From an uncultured Acidaminococcus sp. (GTDB lineage Bacteria > Bacillota > Negativicutes > Acidaminococcales > Acidaminococcaceae), in contig USHN01000004.1 in the NCBI GenBank assembly GCA_900554515.1, forward strand, positions 1-64,000: a DNA stretch of 64,000 nt, written 5' to 3'. The notes beneath the pieces are model-generated. The model did not search any database, was not told where the DNA came from, and worked only from the letters and a program-made list of their open reading frames with translations. This document shows, piece after piece, positions 26,899 to 34,248 of the stretch. The first letter of the stretch is position 1. The number at the start of each line of letters is the position of its first letter. The position numbers and the translations under genes are program-made.

Positions 26899-28078
26899 AA
26901 ATAGAAGGCCCTTTGCCGGGTTCGCTGATATACGGCGTCAGCAGCATGCAGACTTCCGTTTTATTTTTGCTGGAAGACCGATACTTGAAAAACTCTCCCA
27001 AAAGAGGAATCTTGGAGAGGAGTGGTATCCCTTCCAGCCTTTTTTGTTCTTCTTCGCTGATCAGTCCGCCGATGACCAAAGTCTCTTTTTCCCGCATCCG
27101 CACATGGGTGTCCGCCGTCCGGCTGGCAATGCGGTAGTTCTTTAGTTCTGCGATTAAGGTAGGCGTGCTCACTTCCGTATGCACCTTGGCAGTAATCATG
27201 CCGTCATTGCTTAAAAGGGGCGTATAGGAAAGGCGAATACCTGCGTCCACATATTCCGTGGTGGTGGAAGTGGTACTGTTGGTGACTTTTTCCGTAACGA
27301 CGGGGATGTGATCACCGATAAAAATACTGGCTTCCCGTCCGGGCAGGGTGATAATCCGAGGTGTCGCCAATATTCTGGCTTTTCCTTCCTGGCAGAGAGC
27401 GGACAATTTGGCTTCAAAATTGGCCCCATACCCATGGCCTAAATGAATCCGGCCGCCGTAATTGGCTTCTATGGACGTCCCGCTGTCCCTGGAAGCGGGC
27501 AAGGCGCCCCAATGCCATTGCAGTCCCAATTCCTTGGAGGCTTCCTTGCGCAGGGATAAAATCCGGGCTTCCAGGGTAATTTGCTTTGTGGGCTGGTCCA
27601 AGGTGCGTAAAGTCTGCCGCAGCCGTTCTTCTTCTGCGGGGCTGCCCTGCAATAGCAGAGCGTTGCTGTTCAGGTCCCAGGTGAGGGAAGGGAAAAGCGG
27701 CTTTAAAGTTTCCGCCGTTTCCTTGGCGGCAACATAGTCCAGGGGATGAATGGATAACCGCCCGAAATTCCGGGCCATTTGCTCTCGTGTGGAGACAATA
27801 ATGGTATTGCCTTCCTGCTGGCAGCACAGGCCGCGGGAGCGAGTCACCAGGTCCAGCGCTTTATTAAAGGGAACCTCCTGGAGATTGATAGAAAGGGTGC
27901 CGGTCACCTGCGGATCAGTAATAATGCTGCGGCCGGAGAGCTCGGCCAGGCTGTGAAGAATTTCCTTTACCGGGGCTTCCTGCACGGTGAGGGAGATGGT
28001 ATCTGCCGCCAATACCCAGCGAACAGGGGTAAATAGGCAGAAGAAACAAAAACAAAATAAGCGCAATAAAATTTTCAT
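26840..28078 (-). CDS. Secretin of a type IV pilus/type II secretion-like system (PilQ/GspD family)
   Basis: 412 residues with the start at 28078 (AGGAGAA upstream), giving a signal peptide (MKILLRLFCFCFFCLF). An STN-like N-domain (VKEILHSLAELSGRSIITDP) is followed by secretin N-domains and the C-terminal secretin barrel (LATPRIITLPGREASIFIGD, VDAGIRLSYTP, LVIGGLISEE, IPLLSKIPLLGEFFKY). It should form an outer-membrane pore for a pilus, secreted protein or DNA. At this length it is shorter than most PilQ proteins, without AMIN domains. Its start overlaps the stop of the PilP-like gene (ATGA), so they form one operon. Confidence 0.9.
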   Translation of the reverse strand: MKILLRLFCFCFFCLFTPVRWVLAADTISLTVQEAPVKEILHSLAELSGRSIITDPQVTGTLSINLQEVPFNKALDLVTRSRGLCCQQEGNTIIVSTREQMARNFGRLSIHPLDYVAAKETAETLKPLFPSLTWDLNSNALLLQGSPAEEERLRQTLRTLDQPTKQITLEARILSLRKEASKELGLQWHWGALPASRDSGTSIEANYGGRIHLGHGYGANFEAKLSALCQEGKARILATPRIITLPGREASIFIGDHIPVVTEKVTNSTTSTTTEYVDAGIRLSYTPLLSNDGMITAKVHTEVSTPTLIAELKNYRIASRTADTHVRMREKETLVIGGLISEEEQKRLEGIPLLSKIPLLGEFFKYRSSSKNKTEVCMLLTPYISEPGKGPSIFKTPPGALPAPETGGESVP

Positions 28079-28593
28079 GACCAGCGTTCTCCTAGGGGAA
28101 TACTTTCTCCCCTGCATTGTAGCGTATTTCCGGTTATGCCCTGAAGGGTTCCTTTGCCTGGCAGGGTATCTCCTGCGCCTACAAGCAGGGAACCATTGGG
28201 CGTCGTAACCAGCGCCTTTTTATGACCGTCCACAGTTATAATCCCGCTGAAACGGTAGCTGAGGGGTGACGCAGGGGCAGGAGCTGTTGCAAGATTTTCA
28301 GGGGCCATCCTGGGCGTGGAAACAGGCATTTTTTCTTCCACAGGCTTCCCCTCTAAATCAACGTGATGATTCAGCGGGCGAAAAGGATCCCGCTGGGGCT
28401 GTGCTTTAGGAGCGACAGCTTTAGCAGTTTTCTTTTTTTGTGATATAGCCTGCTCTTTGGGAACAGGGGGGAGCGGGGCAACTGCCGGCATTTGAATCTG
28501 CGTATAGACATACGTACCGCTGATGAGTAAGGCTGCCCCCATCAAAAAAGGAAATTTGTATAATTTAAGAAAATAGGGTATACTATGAGCCAT
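28075..28593 (-). CDS. PilP/GspC-like inner-membrane protein of the secretin system
   Basis: 172 residues: one N-terminal membrane helix (about 12-30), a long proline/alanine-rich linker, the short motif RDPFRPL (68-74), and a small C-terminal beta domain (YRFSGIITVDGHKKALVTT, then GDTLPG and LQGIT). This is the layout of PilP and GspC homology-region proteins, which link the inner-membrane platform to the secretin. Operon partner of the secretin gene. Similarity is by architecture and short motifs, hence moderate confidence. Confidence 0.65.
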   Translation of the reverse strand: MAHSIPYFLKLYKFPFLMGAALLISGTYVYTQIQMPAVAPLPPVPKEQAISQKKKTAKAVAPKAQPQRDPFRPLNHHVDLEGKPVEEKMPVSTPRMAPENLATAPAPASPLSYRFSGIITVDGHKKALVTTPNGSLLVGAGDTLPGKGTLQGITGNTLQCRGESIPLGERWS

Positions 28594-28607
28594 GCATTGC
28601 CTCCAAT

Positions 28608-28646
28608 CTTTTTCCTTACGCTCGCTTTTTTATTATAAGGAAAAAG
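28608..28646. promoter_or_regulatory. 11-bp inverted repeat between divergent pilus-type genes
   Basis: CTTTTTCCTTA (28608-28618) and its exact reverse complement TAAGGAAAAAG (28636-28646) are separated by 17 bases in the 129-base gap between the PilP-like and ATPase genes. It could be an operator for both directions or a hairpin. Confidence 0.4.
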
Positions 28647-28722
28647 CAGCCGGGTGCCTATGGCAAAAGGGAAATCGTCCTTTTGAGTGCGGGAATCCGG
28701 AACTTGTAGGAGGACATTTTAC

Positions 28723-29952
28723 ATGCTAGGCATAGTAACAACTGAAAACAAAACGACAGGCAGTGAATTTGTAAGGGAAGAAAAAGGGGCCCCTGCCGTG
28801 CAACTGGCAGAGGAGATCTTGCAGCAAAGTCTGGCCCTCGGCAGCAGTGACATTCACCTGGAGCCGGGCAAAGAAAAAATGCTGGTACGCTGCCGCATTG
28901 ACGGCGTGCTCCAGCCGCTGATGCAGATCCGAAAAAATTTGCAGGACGCAGTTTTAAGCCGTTTCAAGATTTTGGCAGGGATGGATATCGGGGAAAAACG
29001 TCTGCCCCAGGATGGACGCTTGCAGGAGCTATGGCAGGGAAACCGGGTAGATATCCGGGTTTCTACGCTCCCCACTCTTTTTGGGGAAAGCATGGTGCTG
29101 CGGCTGCTGAACCAGCAGCAGGTGCATCCGGAGCTGGCTTCCTTGGGATTTTCTGCAGCCCATCTGGCAACCTTTCGCCATTTGATTGGCCAGCTCCATG
29201 GGCTTTTTCTGGTTACAGGGCCCACGGGCAGCGGGAAATCCACCACTTTGTATGCGGCTCTTTCCGGGCTCAACCACAAGGAGAAAAAAATCATCACTGT
29301 GGAAGATCCGGTGGAATACCAGATGGAAGGCATCAGCCAGGTAGCGGTGCGGCCAAAAATCGGGCTGACCTTTGCCCGCTGTCTGCGCAGCATTTTGCGG
29401 CAGGACCCGGATATTGTGATGATCGGCGAAATCCGGGACCGGGAAACTGCAGAGATTGCCATCCAGGCAGCGCTGACCGGGCATCTGGTGTTTAGTACCC
29501 TGCATACCAATACGGCAGCAGGTGCCGTGACAAGACTTTTGGATATGGGGGTGGAGCCCTATCTGGTTTCGTCTGCCCTTTTGAGCGCAGCGGCGCAGCT
29601 TTTGGTGCGGCGGCTCTGCCCCCATTGCAAAGGGCAATATATGCCGGAAAAAGGCAGCTGGGAAGAAACGTATCTGCATCTTTCTCAAGGCGCACCTTTA
29701 TATCGCCCAATAGGCTGCGACAAGTGCCGGCACACCGGATATATGGGGCGCATTGCTCTCCAGGAACTGTTTGTGCTGGAAGAAAAAGCCAGGCAGCAGA
29801 TTTTGCAGGGCGCCAGTGAACTGCAGCTGGAGCAGATGGCCCTTGCAGGCGGCATGGAAAGCCTGTGGCAGGATGGCCGGGCCAAAGTGCTCGCCGGAGA
29901 AACGTCGCCCCAGGAGTTGCTGCGGGTCTTGGGGCCGGGAAAAAGAGAATAA
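28723..29952 (+). CDS. GspE/PilB-family assembly ATPase
   Basis: 409 residues from ATG 28723 (AGGAGG 9 bases upstream). It contains the Walker A motif GPTGSGKST at about 166-174, the Asp box and Walker B region (RQDPDIVMIGEIRDRETA), the His box TGHLVFSTLHTN, and a tetracysteine zinc site (CPHC and CDKC). It lacks the long N-terminal domains of full-length PilB/GspE. It would power pilin polymerisation or secretion. Divergent from the secretin pair. No pilin, platform protein or prepilin peptidase is in the window, so the rest of the machine must be elsewhere or absent. Confidence 0.88.
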   Translation: MLGIVTTENKTTGSEFVREEKGAPAVQLAEEILQQSLALGSSDIHLEPGKEKMLVRCRIDGVLQPLMQIRKNLQDAVLSRFKILAGMDIGEKRLPQDGRLQELWQGNRVDIRVSTLPTLFGESMVLRLLNQQQVHPELASLGFSAAHLATFRHLIGQLHGLFLVTGPTGSGKSTTLYAALSGLNHKEKKIITVEDPVEYQMEGISQVAVRPKIGLTFARCLRSILRQDPDIVMIGEIRDRETAEIAIQAALTGHLVFSTLHTNTAAGAVTRLLDMGVEPYLVSSALLSAAAQLLVRRLCPHCKGQYMPEKGSWEETYLHLSQGAPLYRPIGCDKCRHTGYMGRIALQELFVLEEKARQQILQGASELQLEQMALAGGMESLWQDGRAKVLAGETSPQELLRVLGPGKRE

Positions 29953-29961
29953 AATGATTTT

Positions 29962-29998
29962 GCACACCTTCTGATTTGTTAAAAATCGGCAGGTGTGC
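29962..29998 (+). terminator. Hairpin after the assembly ATPase gene
   Basis: GCACACCT pairs with AGGTGTGC, with an inner TGATTT/AAATC pairing. The tail (TATTATATTG) is not a clean T run, so termination strength is uncertain. Confidence 0.5.
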
Positions 29999-30010
29999 TA
30001 TTATATTGTC

Positions 30011-30016
30011 TATAAT
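30011..30016 (+). promoter_or_regulatory. Likely -10 element of the first adhesin gene
   Basis: TATAAT at 30011-30016 lies 45 bases before the inferred TTG start at 30061; AGGAG at 30044-30048 is the only ribosome-site candidate. No good -35 hexamer is visible. Confidence 0.4.
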
Positions 30017-30060
30017 GGAGAGATTTTTTAATAAAAAATAGATAGGAGTTGGGAAGTGCA

Positions 30061-33000
30061 TTGAAACGATGGGTACGGAAAGACTGGGGAAAAGGCACTA
30101 GATATATAGTAGTTATCCTGATAACTCTAGGAGCTATGTCCATAGGGGGGGGACATGTGCTGCGGGATATGTAGTGGAAGGTAATACAAATAACTCACCT
30201 TATAATGTAATAGTTGGGTCAGGTAATGTGGCATATAATACCAACGGTTCTGCAAATATATTCGGGGAAGATAATAGAGCCTGGGGACAAAATAATGGAA
30301 CAGGGGAAATGGATATTTCCGGTGGTGGGAATTATGTGCGAGGTTCAGTCCCTCAAGCATATGGGGAGATAAATGCTGTTGTTGGAAATGGTGGGGCCTA
30401 CGGTAATTCCAATAATATTAATGTTGCCTCAAGAGGAGGAGTAGAATCAGCAGGTGAATCCTCGGATGTCACCTATGCTTTTGGTGCTTACAATACGGTA
30501 TATGGCCATAATACAATTGCCACTGGTACTGCAAACACTATTAACGGGAAAGAAAGTAATGTCTTGGGGTATAAGAACAATGTCACCGCAGATAATGTTT
30601 CTGTAATGGGAAATACGAATACGGTCACTGCCAGCAATGCCATTGTCCTGGGGTCCAATGCCAGCGTATCCAATGCCAACGCTTTAGTACTGGGCAATGG
30701 GGCAGGTGTCAGTGTGGATAATTCCATCGCTCTTGGTACTGGTTCCGTGGCGAGCACCGTGACATCTACAGCTAACACCACCATAAAGAACAAGTCCTAT
30801 TCCTTTGCCGGCAGCAGTGCCCAGGGCACACTTAGCATTGGCACCAGCGGCAACCAACGGACGCTGACCAACCTGGCGGCAGGGACGGTTTCTGCCAGCA
30901 GCACGGATGCGGTAAATGGGTCCCAGCTCTATGCGGCTATCCAAGCCATTGAAACGGGTTCCACGGAAGTAAAAACCTCTGGGAGGCTGACGGTGAGTAA
31001 AGAAACTGGAAGCAATGGGCAGAGTATTTATACCATTGCCGATACGCCCTATACCGCCGGGAGCAATGTAACGATTTCCGATACGGGGGAAATCTCCAGC
31101 AAAAATACCACCTATACACTGGAGCATACGGACAATGCCGCTGACAATACCACAACGATTACGCTAAAAGACAGCGACAACAAGACATCCACTGTCACCG
31201 TAGCTACCAAGGATACCCGGAACTCTGTGAAAGCCGGGGACCATGTTTCCCTTGCGGAAGCCAAAAATACGGACGGCAGTACTGCCTATACCGTCTCTGT
31301 GAAAACAGATGGGGCTGTGGCTAATGGCAATACCGGCATCGTGACCGGCGGTGCGGTGTATACAGAAACCCGGGTCGCGGCAGATGGAAACTACACCAGA
31401 GCTTCCAATACGGCCGGACAGAATCTTACTGCCCTGGATACACAAGTAAAACAAAACGCAGATACTATTTCTACGGTAAATACCCAGGTAGGGAAAAATA
31501 CCAGTAGCATTACCGCATTGGATACCAGAGTAGGGCAGAATGAGAATAGCATTGCCGCACTAGATACCCGGGTGGGTCAGAATGCGGATAAAATCACGGC
31601 AAACACCAATAATATTACGGCGCTGGATACCCGGGTGGACCAAAACAAGAATAGCATCTCCACATTAAATACCCAGGTAGGCCAAAACACCAGCAGCATT
31701 GCCGCACTAAATACCCGGGTAGGAGAGAATGCAGATAAAATATCTGCAAACACCAATAACATTACGGCGTTGGATGCCCGGGTGGAGCAAAATAAGAGTA
31801 GCATCTCCACACTCAATACTCAGGTAGGCCAAAACACCAGCAGCATCTCCGCATTAGATACTCGGGTGGGACAGAATGCAGATAATATTTCGGCACTGGA
31901 TACACGGGTAGGAAAGACTGAGAATAGTATATCCACACTCAATACCCAGGTAGGAAAAAATACTGATAGTATCTCGGCCTTAGATACTCGAGTAGGGAAG
32001 AATGCAGATAATATTTCGGCCTTAGATACTCGGGTAGGGCAAAATGCAGATAAAATCACGGAAAATGCCAATAACATTACGGCGTTAGATACCCGGGTAG
32101 AGCAAAATAAGAATAGCATCACAGCACTAGATAGTCGGGTAGGACAGAATGCCAACAGCATTTCTACATTAAATACACAGGTAGGAGCGCTGAATACCCA
32201 ATTAACCCAGAACAACAGCACACTCTCGGCGCTGGATACTAAAGTCAGTCAAAATACCGATAGTATCACGGTACTGGATACCCGAGTGGGGAAAAATACC
32301 GATAGTATCACGGCACTGGATACTCGAGTAGGACAGAATGCAGATAAAATCTCTGCAAACACCAATCGCATCACAGCGGTAGATACCCGTGTAAGCCAAA
32401 ATACCAATAGCATTACGGCGCTGGATTCCCGTGTAGGGCAGAATGCTAACAATATCACCACCTTACGGACCCAGATGGGAGAAACAGCCAATACGATGGC
32501 AGCGCTGGATAGCCACGTACAGCAAAACACCAGCAATATCGCTACGCTGGATAACAAGGTAACAAAGAACAGCAATATCATTTCCGCCCTGGATACGCAG
32601 GTGAAAAAGAACACAGAAAATATTGCTGCCGTAAGTCATTTTAATGACAACTTTACCAGCCGTCTGAACCGGATGGATGACCGGATTGACCGGGTGGGTG
32701 CCGGTGCAGCAGCACTGGCCGCACTCCATCCTCAGGACTTTGATCCCCGTGACAAATGGGACTTTGCCGCAGGCTACGGCCACTATCGCAGTGCCAATGC
32801 CATGGCAATCGGTGCGTTTTATCGTCCGGATGAACGGACTATGCTTTCCATTGGCGGCAGCATGGGCGGCGGGGAAAATCTGGTGAACGCCGGCGTAACC
32901 TTTAAACTGGGCAAGAGCAGCCCCTATGCCGGCTACTCCAAGGCGGCACTGACCACTGTCATCGCCGACCAGAAAACCACCATCCACAAACTGGAAAATC

Positions 33001-33086
33001 AGGTGGCAACCCAGCAAACCCAAATCACCAACCAGCAAAAGCAGATCGAAGAAATCATGCGCCAGCTGGCAGCACTGAAAAAGTAA
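30061..33086 (+). CDS. Trimeric autotransporter adhesin (YadA family), out of frame at a G8 tract
   Basis: From TTG 30061 one frame encodes a good signal peptide (LKRWVRKDWGKG, then YIVVILITLGAMSIGG) but runs to a TAG just after a run of eight G (30145-30152). The frame of the adhesin body is open only downstream of a stop at 30099 and has no proper start. Nine or six G would join the two and give a cleavage region TCAAG. The body has a YadA-like head (VLGSNASVSNANALVLGNGAG), a long stalk of 14-residue repeats (31427-32640), a YadA membrane anchor (GAGAAALAALHPQDFD to VNAGVTFKLG) and a further C-terminal coiled coil. I read it as a phase-variable surface adhesin in the OFF state; base-calling error in the homopolymer is the alternative. 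Confidence 0.8.
30145..30152 (+). repeat. Poly-G (8) tract in the signal-peptide region of the first adhesin
   Basis: Eight consecutive G. With 8 the upstream start frame ends at TAG about 20 bases later; with 6 or 9 it would continue into the 970-codon adhesin frame. Confidence 0.85.
31427..32640 (+). repeat. Tandem 42-bp (14-residue) stalk repeats of the first adhesin
   Basis: About two dozen imperfect copies of a 14-residue unit with the consensus ALDTRVGQNADSIS, with variants STLNTQVGQNTSSI and ANTNNITALDTRVE. The spacing fits a trimeric coiled-coil stalk. High similarity between units makes length change by recombination likely. Confidence 0.9.
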
Positions 33087-33100
33087 TCGCAACACGTAAG

Positions 33101-33135
33101 AAGACCGTCGTACCTTTCTGTACGGCGGTCTTTTC
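33101..33135 (+). terminator. Terminator after the first adhesin
   Basis: AAGACCGTCGTAC pairs with GTACGGCGGTCTT, followed by TTCTC. A group II intron fragment begins directly after it. Confidence 0.85.
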
Positions 33136-33137
33136 TC

Positions 33138-33240
33138 GTGCGCCTGGCGGCGCACGTTCCTAATGGGTGAAAGTCCCAAATCCGCCCGGTAGTGGGAAGG
33201 ATATAGCCGAAGGCAAGGGTGTCCATCGTGAGGTGGAAAT
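33138..33240 (+). mobile_element. Group II intron 5' end (domain I remnant), truncated
   Basis: The segment starts with GTGCG and a GTGCGCC/GGCGCAC hairpin, then GGGTGAAAGTCCC, CCGGTAGTGGGAAGGATA, GCCGAAGGCAAGGGTGTCC and GTGAGGTGGAA. These are the conserved 5' sequences of bacterial group II introns. It sits 3 bases after the terminator stem and tail, the insertion preference of class C introns. No reverse transcriptase or 3' domains V/VI follow; the sequence runs into an integrase fragment. Confidence 0.75.
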
Positions 33241-33274
33241 TGCCGGCAGGGAGAAAACCCTAGGAAGGGGATGC

Positions 33275-34123
33275 AGCACGATCCACAGTATCCGCGGCGT
33301 GGTGCGCCCGGCGTTCCAGATGGCCGTGGACGATGAAATCCTGTGGAGAAATCCCTTTAACTTTGAAATGAGAGAAGTCCTGATTAACGACAGCGTGAGA
33401 CGGGAAGCCCTTTCCCGGAAAGATATGCGGATTTTCCTGGACTTTTTGAAAAACGACAAATACTACAGGAAATACTACGAGGTCATATTTATCCTGTTCC
33501 ATACGGGGCTGCGGATTTCGGAGCTTTGCGGGCTGACCGTCGGCGATATCGACCTGGAAAAACGCACCATTAACGTAGTCAGGCAGCTGCAGCGGGATAT
33601 GAATGGAAAACGATATATCATTCCCACGAAAACCAAGGCCGGAGCCAGGATGCTGCCCATGACGGATGCCGTGCATCACTGCTTTGCGACTATTTTGAAA
33701 CGGAGGAAACCGCCCAAAGTCGAGCAGATCATTGATGGCGTAGGGAACTTCCTCTTTTATGACGCCAACGGGAATCCAACGGTGGCCATGCATTGGGAGC
33801 ATTATTTCAGCCACGCCCTGAAAAAATACAACTCGGTTTACAAGTATCAGCTGCCAAAAATCACGCCACACGTCTGCCGCCATACGTACTGTACCAATAT
33901 GGCCCTTTCCGGGGTCAGCGCCAAGACGCTGCAATACCTGATGGGACACAGCGACATTTCCGTCACGCTGAATGTGTATACGCACATCAAGTTCGATGAC
34001 GCCTAGAAGGAAGTGGAACTGGTGCAGGCGCGGCAAGAGAAGGAAATGGAAAACGTCCGGAAGGAACTGGAACAAATGGGCGAGATCCGGCCTAAGATTA
34101 TCCCCTTCCAGAATAAGGCCTAA
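33275..34123 (+). pseudogene. Tn916-type tyrosine recombinase, 5'-truncated and interrupted
   Basis: Similarity to Tn916-like integrases begins at STIHSIRGVVRPAFQMAVDD (about 33275), so the N-terminal DNA-binding domains are missing, replaced by the group II intron fragment. The catalytic residues remain: R in TGLRISEL, H and R in HVCRHTY, H in MGHSDIS and Y in NVYTH. After HIKFDDA an in-frame TAG (34004-34006) interrupts the frame, which then continues for 38 codons (KEVELVQARQEKE to IPFQNKA) to TAA at 34121. It marks the former presence of a conjugative or integrative element between the two adhesin genes. Confidence 0.85.
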
Positions 34124-34125
34124 GC

Positions 34126-34162
34126 AAAGAAGTCACAGTCTCCATGATTGTGACTTCTTTTA
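34126..34162 (+). terminator. Terminator after the integrase remnant
   Basis: AAAGAAGTCACA pairs exactly with TGTGACTTCTTT around GTCTCCATGAT, followed by more T. Confidence 0.85.
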
Positions 34163-34248
34163 ATTGTGGAAAAATGGTATCATATATGTGTTAACTATGT
34201 GCGTTATTACAAAAATGCGGAGGGAGAGGAGAATGACAGTGGAAAAGA

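Noticed and set aside
29962..29998. Attachment-site core at the left end of the adhesin region
   Set aside because: The inverted repeat behaves as a hairpin terminator and no direct-repeat partner was found at the right end.
31427..32640. Regularly spaced repeats resembling a CRISPR array
   Set aside because: They are in-frame 42-bp coding repeats of a coiled-coil stalk without unique spacers; no cas genes are nearby.
30174..33086. GTG 30174 as the true start of the first adhesin
   Set aside because: It would remove the signal peptide, which is essential for an autotransporter, and it has no ribosome site.
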